64,000 nt of DNA, from contig CM082577.2 in NCBI GenBank assembly GCA_040954595.2, positions 1,240,001-1,304,000 of the forward strand. Direction: 5' to 3'. Of the stretch, positions 14,801-25,363 are shown in pieces (the first letter of the stretch is position 1; each line of letters begins with the position of its first letter). Under the pieces are notes generated by a model that ran no database searches, was not told the DNA's origin, and saw only the letters and a list, made by a program, of their open reading frames with translations. Made by a program: the position numbers and the translations under genes. The stretch is from Balanoglossus misakiensis (Eukaryota > Hemichordata).

Positions 14801-15303
14801 CGGGCAGATACGTCCATTTGGTGTTTAAATCGGACAGCGAAAACAGCGAGGCTGGATTTGAAATTGAATATTCATTTATTCCAGGTAAGAGAAGAACTCC
14901 ACTAAGTTTATTCCCAAACCAGTCATTTTCAGGAAAGGCAAACATGACCAATTGAAGTAATTGATGCAGAATATTTATTGGGAAGAATGTTTCTACTTTT
15001 CGTTCATTTATCCGTTTCAAACTACACGTATCTCGAAACAAGCTTCTTTCGGTGACTGCGGAACCGATGAGTCTGTTTGCAGGTATTGTGTGCGGTCGTT
15101 TTTGGCGCCTTATAATGGGTAAAAATATTTGCCGCCTGCGCGGTGTTTTTCCCAATAAACGGCCATTTTACCCAGTATTGTAACGTTACTGATCTGTTGT
15201 CGTTTTCACAGATGATCCACCAACAGAACCAGGGGTTATCACGGTGCCGATTATCACAGACGCAACAGAATCCGGAATCATTACTTTACCGATAGTGACA
15301 TAG
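11860..15303 (+). CDS. Secreted trypsin-fold pseudoprotease with LDLa, PAN and two CUB domains
   Basis: A 673-residue secreted protein. Exons: 11860-11923, 12055-12226, 12420-12697, 12829-12965, 13111-13285, 13399-13518, 13622-13882, 14047-14406, 14522-14884, 15212-15303; all GT-AG and in frame. Domains: signal peptide (about 1-18), S1 peptidase fold starting IIGG (32-35), LDL-receptor class A with six cysteines (about 279-315), PAN/apple-like region with CRAFDY (316-402), CUB 1 (403-522, four cysteines), CUB 2 (523-643, two cysteines), Thr/Pro-rich tail. Histidine (LTAAHC, H77) and aspartate (DNDIAL, D127) of the triad are present. The usual GDSGGP reads LDGGGP, with Gly220 in place of the nucleophilic serine, so proteolysis is not expected. 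The residue before IIGG is Asn, not Arg or Lys, so usual zymogen cleavage is also missing. An adhesive or decoy role is inference. I know no exact orthologue. Confidence 0.93.
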
Positions 15304-15823
15304 GAGAGACACTGCGGCTTCAATCAGAACAGACGACGCGAGCCTATTAGAGGTATACAGTCTCCTCCAATTTACATACACCCATATATGGCTGAAATGT
15401 CGTCTTTGAGCGTTCCAAACAACATATTATGTCACCCACTGAAACTCTGTGATTGGTTAGATCTCAATTTACCATGGTAACTATAGCTAATACTATTCCA
15501 TAGGTAACCGTATACCTTTAACCCCACTCAATACTAGTAAATCGAACCTAATTGTTCAGTAATTCTTCACAATTAAAACTTGATTGACGAACCGACCCTG
15601 GCACAAGAAACCCTACAGAAGACCTGCTGTTGCCAGTTGCTGTGTGGGTTATGCATTCCAGTGCCATTTTGATTCAGGAAAATCTTTCAAATTCATGACA
15701 CTGTTCAAGAAGAACTTTGTTAAATATTTGCTCCTTGAGAAATCAACTGGTAAAATTATATTTATCATGCTAATGCAGTAATTAAAACATTGATTCTGTA
15801 AGAGTACTTGTTGGGGGAAAAAG

Positions 15824-15829
15824 AATAAA
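15824..15829 (+). terminator. Candidate poly(A) signal of protease-like gene
   Basis: AATAAA about 520 bases after the stop codon, the first canonical hexamer I found downstream on the coding strand. Use is unproven; 15961-15966 is an alternative. Confidence 0.4.
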
Positions 15830-15899
15830 AATCGCATTTCATTTGATTACATTTACATTGTCTTTTTAAGTGCACTTACGTTATTCATAGTCACCGAAA

Positions 15900-15905
15900 T
15901 TTATT
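15900..15905 (-). terminator. Candidate poly(A) signal of SULT gene
   Basis: TTTATT on the plus strand reads AATAAA on the minus strand, about 145 bases after the sulfotransferase stop codon, a usual distance. Confidence 0.45.
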
Positions 15906-16048
15906 TTTTTGAGAGGGGTACATGTGTAAATAATGTGGGATGAATATAAGGGTCAGGATAAATAAAGCCCCGACAACTGTCTCCTATACAATTTAAATGA
16001 ATTTACAAGGATGTCCGAGTAATGAAATTGTGGCTTAAAATCAGTACA

Positions 16049-17969
16049 TCAGTCGAGGGTAAAATCCATTTCCAAATCGCTGTCTTTCATCCATTCCTCA
16101 TACTTAGCATCGAATATTTCGTTTTCCGCAACAGTGAAATATTCCTTCCATCCACCAACCTTGCCTAGAAGAAAATAATAACAGACAAACATGTGGACGA
16201 CATAACGGCTTGTGTTCAATTTGACTTCATCAATTGTGTAGTATTTTCACTGGTCTGGGTTATGTTACCTCTGGGTGTGCCTTCTTGTGTCAATGTGACG
16301 CCATGCAAGCTGAGGACATGCAGTAATTACCTTTTCTGACAAATGGCGACCGTGCTTCTGCATCACCAAGTTTCATGCGATCGGTGCAATATTTTGTCTT
16401 CAAAGCTCTGGGATTTTTCTTCATGTTTTTGAAACTGGTGTGGTCTACAATTGTGTCAAGAATCTTGTCTTCTAAGACGACGCCCATAAATTCCGCGATG
16501 GTTCGAACTGCTGCACGTGCATCCTGTAATGGAAATAAGATTAAAACGACCAGACGACTGTGTTCCCGGATGTGGAATTGCGCGGGATTCTCACCGTGGC
16601 CAATTTATACATATAGTCACATGGTCACAATCGATTGCTTCGTATTGTTCGGTTACCTTTTGCAAGTCTTCATATTTCAAGAATAACATATTCTGCTTGT
16701 GCCGTTTTTCCCAAAAACTTAAAACGTGGTTGTGCCAACAACATCTGGTATCTGGTGACGACATAAAACAGAACAGATTACTGTGACGTTTTGTGACAAT
16801 TTATCCATTGCAATAATGTTAATTTTTCTGAATATATGAGTAAATGCATCCCAAATTACTGTAATTTATTTTTTAAAAAATATATCAATATAGGAACATA
16901 AGAACATTAAACATTTTATATATGAATTTGCTTTGTTTCAGCCCAATAACATATTCTATCATCCGAACAATTGCAATGTGCTTACAATTTATGGCGAACG
17001 TTTGTTCCCCATCGTAGTCCACGAACTGTTCTTTAAGAAATTCGCTGAAATTCTTGTATTTCTTTATTTTATCAACTCCTTCAGCAAAAGTCTGGTGAAA
17101 GTTATAGTTAGACACGGCTACATCCTTTGGATTTCGAGCTATGTATATTATCTGGGGGTATCAAATGATGCACAATTAAGTATGCTATCGGGTAAATAAA
17201 CATCTTTAAATACAAAATAGTGAGAGCATCAATGATGATTTCCACTACAGAAATGACCGGATCAGAACACACACACACCGTCAAGCCACTGCATCGGAAT
17301 AGGATCAAGAACTAAAGATAAACGGATCATTCGATGAAAAGAGAAATGCGTGTGTTTATATGTCTGAGGAAACGATAAAATGGCGTCTGTGGCAATTGGT
17401 TATACCATAGGTGAAAGTCGTATCTCACCTTCGCTTTCTTTTCATCTATTTGTCTCGGTAGCCATTTGTAATGGAAGTGTGTTTGCATCAGCCTCGGTGA
17501 TTCCATGTTGGCAATGTTGAAATCAGGGGTTAGGCCGAGCCCCAGCAGTACTTTGCCTTTAAGTGGATTTTTACTTGCGAGAAACTCCATTGGTGGGACT
17601 GATTGGTCAATGGAAACGTCTTTTATGGCATCCACGTTTCCACCATTTTGAACGAGGCTCAAAATTTCCTTCATCCAGGTGGTGCCTATTTAATGGGAAA
17701 GAAGTGGGAAACTGTGCATTCGACAAAACCGCAGTCTAATTGCTGGCTATTTACCGACATCGCAAATGATGAATCACTGAATGGAGAGAACTGAATCCAC
17801 AATTTCACTGTTACTCGCTTACCAGATTTAGGAAAAGAGGTCAAGATGACATCGTCTGAACGAACTTCAATGTCAGCCAAAAACTCTGGAGTTGGTTCGA
17901 GAGTCATGACGTCATAAAACAGCAGAGCCCTTGCCAAAGTGATATGCCTAGACGTGCTTCCAAATATTC
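16049..17969 (-). CDS. Cytosolic sulfotransferase (SULT family)
   Basis: Transfers the sulfonate group of PAPS to hydroxyl or amine groups of small molecules in the cytosol; substrate unknown. Exons in transcript order: 17823-17969 (or from ATG at 17907), 17429-17685, 16986-17151, 16657-16751, 16331-16523, 16049-16164, all GT-AG and in frame. From ATG 17907 the product is 303 residues, usual for the family (about 295). Visible motifs: PAPS 5'-phosphosulfate loop FPKSGTTW split by an intron; catalytic histidine in MQTHF; 3'-phosphate site IARNPKDVAVSNY; WEKRH and KYEDL blocks; C-terminal RKGKVGGWKEYF. The 95-bp exon matches a conserved SULT exon size. The open frame continues upstream of ATG 17907 to a good acceptor (AG at 17970-17971), so an upstream coding exon may exist; I could not locate one. 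Substrate class (SULT1 versus another family) cannot be settled by eye. Confidence 0.92.
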
Positions 17970-18775
17970 CTGGGATTAAATGTAAATACGCTATGTATTA
18001 CTATACGGTGCAAGCATAAAGTGCTAAACATACGACGGGTGACCTTATCGTTTACATAGTGAAAGCGGGCATGCAACCTGAAACGCGGTTGACCCTGGCC
18101 TCATTTATAATAGATACTTGCACTTTGCTGTTTGTAAATACAAGTCACTTGGACAAGTTGTCCAGGGGCGGACATGTAGTGGTCGCGAAATCTGATCAAA
18201 TCTTGCCAAAATATCACGCACTAAAGGCCACTTCAGTTGATCCATCGGATATGTCGCTGGCGCATGGAACATTTGTTACTTTACTGTAAATGAGGCCGTT
18301 TGCTGATTACAAAGTTTCCAGGCGCTGCGAAATAAACTGACCTTTGGCATTTCATGAGTTTCAAATTTTCCAGAGATCAAGGAGAGTACTTACAATCTCA
18401 ACCGACAGCCCTTTTTTTACCAAGAATAAACCGACAACTGCCGCCCCACCTCCATTTTGAGAGACACTTTAATCACAGTCCGAAGTCCTATAAAAGTTAT
18501 GTCATACCTGTGGAACTTGAGCATGCGCATACCTACCCTCACTGTCAATATACAATGGGCTGTCTCCTGAGATGTTAGCTGGCAGTGGCCACACACGGTT
18601 TGTGTGATTTATGTGACAGACTCGAAGACACAATGATCACCAGTGTCTTCGCAACGAAGCGCCCTCTACTGTGTAACTTAGCGCGGAAAGCAGACCGTTT
18701 GTACAATGTAGTTGAAGGCACTGTATGTGAGTGTACGTGTGTGGGGAGGGACCATGTTGGAAGGGAATGAAACAC
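17970..18775. promoter_or_regulatory. 5' flank of SULT gene
   Basis: No recognised coding exon. This should contain the SULT promoter and any 5' leader exon on the minus strand. A donor-like GTATGA on the minus strand near 18505-18510 follows a short ATG-led frame, but its phase does not join the acceptor at 17970. Open frames here look random. Confidence 0.35.
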
Positions 18776-21729
18776 CATTTTTCGATTTTGCGAATTTTCA
18801 AAATTTCTTCATTTTCTGAAAAATATCATGGGTTATAGCTCATGAAAATCATCCAAAAATGACAATTTTCCGACTTTGCGAATTTTCAAAATTTCTTCAT
18901 TTTCTGAAAAAAAATCATGGGTTATAGCTCATGAAAATCATCCAAAAATGACAATTTTCCGACTTTGCGATTTTTCAAAATTTCTTCATTTTTTGAAAAA
19001 ATCATGAGTTATAGCTCATGAAAATAATCCAAAAATGACAATTTTTCGACTTTGCGATTTTTCAAAATTTCTTCATTTTCTGAAAAAAATCATGGGTTAT
19101 AGCTCATGAAAATCATCCAAAAATGACAATTTTTGGACTTTGCGAATTTTCAACATTTCTTCATTTTTTTGAAAAAATCATGGGTTATAGCTCATGAAAA
19201 TCATCCAAAAATGACAATTTTTCGACTTTGCGAATTTTCAAAATAATTTCATTTTTTTGAAAAAATCATGGGTTATAGCTCATGAAAATCGTCCAAAAAT
19301 GACAATTTTTCGACTTTGCGAATTTTCAAAATTTCTTCATTTTCTGAAAAAAATCATGGGTTATAGCTCATGAAAATCACCCAAAAATGACAATTTTTCG
19401 ACTTTGCGAATTTTCAAAATTTCTTCATTTTCTGAAAAAAATCATGGGTTATAGCTCATGAAAATCATCCAAAAATGACAATTTTCCGACTTTGCGATTT
19501 TTCAAAATTTCTTCATTTTCTGAAAAAAAATCATGGGTTATAGCTCATGAAAATCATCCAAAAATGACAATTTTCCGACTTTGCGATTTTTCAAAATTTC
19601 TTCATTTTTTGAAAAAATCATGAGTTATAGCTCATGAAAATAATCCAAAAATGACAATTTTTCGACTTTGCGATTTTTCAAAATTTCTTCATTTTCTGAA
19701 AAAAATCATGGGTTATAGCTCATGAAAATCATCCAAAAATGACAATTTTCGACTTTGCGAATTTTCAAAATTTCTTCATTTTCTGAAAAAAATCATGGGT
19801 TATAGCTCATGAAAATCGTCCAAAAATGACAATTTTTCGACTTTGCGAATTTTCAAAATAATTTCATTTTTTTGAAAAAATCATGGGTTATAGCTCATGA
19901 AAATCGTCCAAAAATGACAATTTTTCGACTTTGCGAATTTTCAAAATTTCTTCATTTTCTGAAAAAAGTCATGGGTTATAGCTCATGAAAATCACCCAAA
20001 AATGACAATTTTTCGACTTTGCGAATTTTCAAAATTTCTTCATTTTCTGAAAAAAATCATGGGTTATAGCTCATGAAAATCATCCAAAAATGAAAATTTT
20101 TCGACTTTGCGAATTTTCAAAATTTCTTCATTTTCTGAAAAAAATCATGGGTTATAGCTCATAAAAATCATCCAAAAATGACAATTTTTCGACTTTGCGA
20201 ATTTTCAAAATTTCTTCATTTTCTGAAAAAAATCATGGGTTATAGCTCATGAAAATCATCCAAAAATGACAATTTTTCGACTTTGCGATTTTTCAACATT
20301 TCTTCATTTTCTGAAAAAAATCATGGGTTACAGCTCATGAAAATCATCCAAAAATGACAATTTTTCGACTTTGCGAATTTTCAAATTTTCTTCATTTTAT
20401 GAAAAAAATCATGGGTTATAGCTCATGAAAATCATCCAAAAATGCCAATTTTTCGACTTTGCGAATTTTCAAAATTTCTTCATTTTCTCAAAAAAATCAT
20501 GGGTTATAGCTCATGAAAATCGTCCAAAAATGACAATTTTTCGACTTTGCGAATTTTCAAAATAACTTCATTTTTTTGAAAAAATCATGGGTTATAGCTC
20601 ATATAAAAATCGTCCAAAAATGACAATTTTTCGACATTGCGAATTTTCAAAATTTCTTCATTTTCTGAAAAAAATCATGGGTTATAGCTCATGAAAATCA
20701 TCCAAAATGACAATTTTTCGACTTTGCGATTTTTCAAAATTTCTTCACTTTCTGAAAAAAATCATGGGTTATAGCTCATGAAAATCATCCAAAAATGACA
20801 ATTTTTCGACTTTGCGAATTTTCAAAATTTCTTCATTTTTTTGAAAAAATCATGGGTTATAGCTCATGAAAATCATCCAAAAATGACAATTTTTCGACTT
20901 TGCGAATTTTCAAAATTTCTTCATTTTCTGAAAAAAATCATGGGTTATAGCTCATGAAAATCATCCAAAAATGACAATTTTTCGACTTTGCTAATTTTCA
21001 AAATTTCTTCATTTTCTGAAAAAAATCATGGGTTATAGCTCATGAAAATCATCCAAAAATGACAATTTTTCGACTTTGCAAATTTTCAAAATTTCTTAAT
21101 TTTCTGAAAAAAATCATGGGTTATAGCTCATGAAAATCATCCAAAAATGAAAATTTTTCGACTTTGCGAATTTTCAAAATTTCTTCATTTTCTGAAAAAA
21201 ATCATGGGTTATAGCTCATGAAAATCATCCAAAAATGACAATTTTTCGACTTTGCGAATTTTCAAAATTTCTTCATTTTCTGAAAAAAATCATGGGTTAT
21301 AGCTCATGAAAATCATCCAAAAATGACAATTTTTGGACTTTGCGAATTTTCAACATTTCTTCATTTTTTTGAAAAAATCATGGGTTATAGCTCATGAAAA
21401 TCATCCAAAAATGACAATTTTTCGACTTTGCGAATTTTAAAAATTTCTTCATTTTCTGAAAAAAATCATGGGTTATAGCTCATGAAAATCATCCAAAAAT
21501 GACAATTTTTCGACTTTGCGAATTTTCAAAATTTCTCCATTTTCTGAAAAAAATCATGGGTTATAGCTCATGAAAATCGTCCAAAAATGACAATTTTTCG
21601 ACTTTGCGAATTTTCAAAATTTCTTCATTTTCTGAAAAAAATCATGGGTTATAGCTCATGAAAATCATCCAAAAATGACAATTTTTCGACTTTGCGAATT
21701 TTCAAAATTTCTTCATTTTCTGAAAAAAT
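18776..21729. repeat. 88-bp AT-rich satellite array, about 34 copies
   Basis: A tandem array with an 88-bp monomer (a few units 86-90), repeated about 33-34 times with only a few differences per unit. Each unit carries CGACTTTGCGAATTTTC, then a T-rich tract with TTCATTTTCTGAAAA, then CATGGGTTATAGCTCATGA and CATCCAAAAATGACAA. Variants recur at fixed spacing: a CATGAGTTATAG unit appears near 19005 and again about 616 bp later near 19621, and AAAATAATTTC variants and CACCC variants follow the same spacing, so seven monomers form a higher-order unit present twice. No protein is plausible. It lies between the SULT gene and the gamma-gene cluster. Confidence 0.97.
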
Positions 21730-22143
21730 TCATGCATAAGACATGAAAATGTCAAAATGAGCGAAATTTACAATGTCGAGATTGTTTTCATTTTTTGAGC
21801 GTGTATGAGTTAGAATCCATGCATAAGACATGAAAATGTCAAAATGAGCGAAATTCACAATGTCGAGATTTTTTTCATTTTTTGAGCGTGTATGAGTTAG
21901 AATCCATGCATGAGACATAAAAATGTCAAAATGAGCGAAATTCACAATGTCGAGATTTTTTCATTTTTTGAGCGTGTATGAGTTAGAATCCATGCATGAG
22001 ACATGAACATGTCAAAATGAGCGAAATTCACAATGTCGAGATTTTTTTGTTTTTTGAGCGTGTATGAGTTAGAATCCATGCATGAGACATGAAAATGTCA
22101 AAATGAGCGAAATTCACAATGTCGAGATTTTTTCATTTTTGAG
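21730..22143. repeat. Second tandem array, 86-87-bp unit, about five copies
   Basis: Directly abuts the 88-bp array. Units begin CATGCAT at 21731, 21818, 21905, 21991 and 22077. Each contains ACATGAAAATGTCAAAATG, GTCGAGAT, TTCATTTTTTGAGCG and GTATGAGTTAGAATC. The near-equal period and shared words in the same order (CATGAAAAT, AAAATGA, TTCATTTT, GAGTTA/GGGTTA) suggest common ancestry with the first array; that is inference. Confidence 0.95.
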
Positions 22144-25100
22144 CTGCACGAGTACACATCGTGATGGCGAAGTGTTCAGGAAGGCTAGGCTTTTACCTGA
22201 AGGGGGGGGGGTCGTTGGGTTGTATGGCTATGGGTGCTATCTGGTTGACAGACAGACACAGACACAGACACACACTCATACAACATCAACAACAACAACT
22301 TCACGAATTAATTAAAAACCATCGAAAATTTATTGAGCTGTGTAGCTAATCCTCGAAATAGGATGTGAAGTATAAATGTAGAAAAATACAATGATGAAGA
22401 ATTATTCCAATACAAACGGAGGCTGATATAAAAGAAAACATAAAACGGTCGAAGGCTAAACCGTTGCATGGGGAATTCACGAACTCAAGATCTGAAACGC
22501 CCAAACTACCGAAAGTCAAGATGGTTGCATCAGTCAACAGTCAAACCCACCGTGATGGTGAGTACGCCCTCACTGGTCGATGACGTCAAGCTTGAGCTTT
22601 GTGGGTTTAACTTTTGCAATGCATCATAGTTTCATTACGATAATGTGCACATAATTGATAAAAAGAAGTCAGGAGTATACATCATCATATATAGTACATG
22701 GTCTTCTGAAGCATTTGTTATAAGGTACAGTTTGTATGACAGATCAGAGATATCTTATAGAATTTATAGTATAGCTATCTAATGTCACTGGGCATGCTGG
22801 GAATTTTCTGGTAATGATAGAAAATTTAGGAAATCGTTTCTCAAAAAGCAATTTCCCGGGGGTGGAACCCTCAGTGCAAATGGGGTCACGTGACTGCTCG
22901 TTCCGCATCTTGACATTTTCAAGATACAGAAGACTTTTCCTGGTCTGCATTTCACCCCCGGTTTGAATTTAAAAAGAGACTCAAACTTTACATTTTTTGA
23001 GTTTGAAGTGTCCAACGTGTATCCAATCCTTTCATGGGTCAGGTTTTTGGAAAAACAAAAAACATCCACTGTTCTAGCTGCTATTTTGAAAACAAGCAGG
23101 ATGCAAAATTTCCTTGCTAAAGCCACCACAGTAATTTCATATACCAAGGCGGTTGGCGTTCATGAGACCTCTTGAGAAGTAGCCCTGTTATCAAATCTCG
23201 CCAAAATGGGTGCGCATTTTCTAAACCTATCATTTATGTGAATTTCCTATTATTTACGATTCGAACACCACCCGGAGATTGTCACCCGTGACTCTGGGCC
23301 ACAGCGCCGTCTACACTCAAGAAGCAAACAATCCCACTATTTAAGACAGAAACTTTGTTAGATTTTTGAAGCACAGATTATTTTTTCGAACGAAAGTTTC
23401 CATTTCCAGTTGATCTTTATTTACCCGAAATACGATATGTACCCGAGTAATTCTTAATCTATTCTAAAAATCCATTAAAATAATTCGGCTATAACTATAT
23501 TCCCAAAGGTTACTTCACATTTTCCCGTCAAACTTGAATTTAAATTCTTTTGAACCGAATTCTAAATCAAGGCCAAAGTTTTAGTGTGATATACATCCAA
23601 TCCATATTTTGTAAACTCTGCACATTGGACTGTGCTCACTTATCCGACAGTTACAATCTCACTGTTATTTACAACTTTTTGTCTGACCTAATATCACGTT
23701 CTTGCGTTTTTTTTCTTCTAAACTTCGAGCATGGTAATTTTCGTAGACTCTAATTTAATTTCAATTTTATTCGTCCATACAAAAATGTGGTCGACTCAAA
23801 AACGCGTTTTGATTTTAAGTAATCGTGGAGTAACCAGACACATTCTAGAGATCAACGTAAACTACTCGAACGACTGGCAACTTCCTCCACACATCGGCGA
23901 ATAACAGCCAGAATTGATTGACTATTCATACAGTATCTGTATTGAGAATTCCAGAAAACTTGAAGGTACGAAGTCATTGTAAATATCGTGCATTCTCATG
24001 AAATTTCGCAAATAACCAGTCAAAAATACTGTGCATAAACTGAAAATGATTTTACAATGATAAAACTTGTAAGATCAATGATATGAATTTTAAAACTGCT
24101 TCATTGCATATTTAGAATTTTGAAGTGTTCATAGAATGTTAAGGGTTAATATCACATGATATAGAAAAGTAGAAAAGGATGATTAATCTGGCGGCAAATT
24201 CGGTTTAACTGTGGAGATGGAATGAACAATAGGTTAACCCACAGAAATGTTTGTAAATTAAACTGCCTTGGTTATGAATATGAAACATGGTAGTAAAATA
24301 TTGGTGATGTACTGTGGTGGATCGCTGAATGAATAAATGGTTGATTTAAAGAACGAACGAACGAACGAACGAACGAAAAGAATGAATGAATGAATGAATG
24401 AATGAATGAATGAATGAATGAATGAATGAATGAATGAATGAATGAATGAATGAATGAATGAATGAATGAATGAATGAATTGTGGGCAAAGACATGTATGG
24501 ATAAATGGTAACGGTGGGTATAAATGTTAAGGTTAATCGGCTCATACATGTAGATGGTCATGTAAACGGATGCGTTAAATATGCACCACACTTTGTCATA
24601 TGAGATGTGCCAAGATGCAGTCAAATTTTCATTTCATACTGACTAGAACAACTAATGTATGAATCCAAATCAGGAATATCATGATCTATGAACTTTTTGA
24701 AGGTAATCGTGATTGTGTATTGCAGAATAGAAGGCATCTTGACGACGTAGGAGATCTGGTGACTTACAAAATATTGGCGGAGTTTCCAGGCTTTTATCTC
24801 GTTTTACATGTACATGTACTTGGCATTGTATGGCATTTTGGTACACTTTTCGGTTAATTTATTTTGAGTATTTTGATTTTTTCAAATGCCGTTTTATACT
24901 GAATGCAGTCGACGGAATTCCTCTGTTTATGATATTTAAAGGTTAAATTAAAATGTAAGTGTCTTTAATTGTTAGGAAATGTTCTTATTACTGTAAGCTT
25001 ATCAATTTAAAATTCTATAATAACAGTCGCCATGGTTACAACATCGCCACTTTACTTGAATATTTCACCCCACCCCCTTATTATTGCATACCTGAATTTA

Positions 25101-25323
25101 GAAGGCTTGAACTGGCAATATAGTTTCATCGGTACCATGGTAAGTAAATTTAGCGCCGGCTAAAACGACCTGTCAACAAGTTGGATACCTAAAACAACAT
25201 CTGTTTTGGCCACCAGCTTTTGTAGTAAGAAGAACACTGCTTAATCGCCGATAGGTGGCGCTATGGTTAGGTCTTTCGTCACGTTCTGCTCATGCCTCCT
25301 CCTCCTACGCTAATTCCCGCTGC
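22144..25323. other. Intergenic region, 3' flank of gamma-1/6-like gene
   Basis: No recognised gene. Contains a G run near 22202-22210, a short CA/GA-rich stretch at about 22246-22280, and a large tetranucleotide microsatellite at 24352-24480. A minus-strand AATAAA at 24858-24863 lies about 500 bases past the stop codon of the gamma-1/6-like gene and could end its transcript. An X-box-like GTCGCCATGGTTAC sits near 25026-25039. Confidence 0.4.
24352..24480. repeat. (GAAC)n(GAAT)n microsatellite
   Basis: About six GAAC units followed, after an interruption, by about 25 GAAT units. Simple-sequence expansion; open frames across it (HSFI repeats) are artefacts. Confidence 0.97.
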
Positions 25324-25360
25324 TTCTGAACTCGGGCAAGGATGTTGCCCGAGTTCAGAA
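25324..25360 (-). promoter_or_regulatory. Perfect 16-bp hairpin just after gamma-1/6-like stop codon
   Basis: TTCTGAACTCGGGCAA at 25324-25339 and its exact reverse complement at 25345-25360 flank a 5-base loop. In the transcript of the minus-strand gene the stem begins three bases after the TAA at 25364-25366. All 16 pairs are Watson-Crick, with seven G-C pairs. Such a stem could act in mRNA stability, localisation or readthrough; function is unknown. Confidence 0.8.
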
Positions 25361-25363
25361 CGA

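Larger units (their letters stand above)
15304..16048. other. Convergent 3' region between protease-like and SULT genes
   Basis: Two genes end toward each other here. Plus-strand AATAAA hexamers at 15824-15829 and 15961-15966 could end the protease-like mRNA. A minus-strand AATAAA at 15900-15905 lies about 145 bases past the SULT stop codon. If the second plus-strand site is used, the two 3' untranslated regions overlap by a short stretch. A palindromic TTACCATGGTAA lies at 15469-15480. No other coding sequence seen. Confidence 0.5.

Noticed and set aside
17935-17937. Start codon for the sulfotransferase at 17937
   Set aside because: The codon there is TTG, which is not a usual start in an animal gene; the first true ATG in frame is at 17907.
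18776-22143. CRISPR-like or coding repeat array
   Set aside because: Units are contiguous with no unique spacers, the host is an animal, and open frames across the array are only the repeat read in frame. It is satellite DNA.
24258-24624. HSFI-repeat open frames
   Set aside because: They are translations of the GAAT microsatellite; the flanks show no exon signals or family resemblance.
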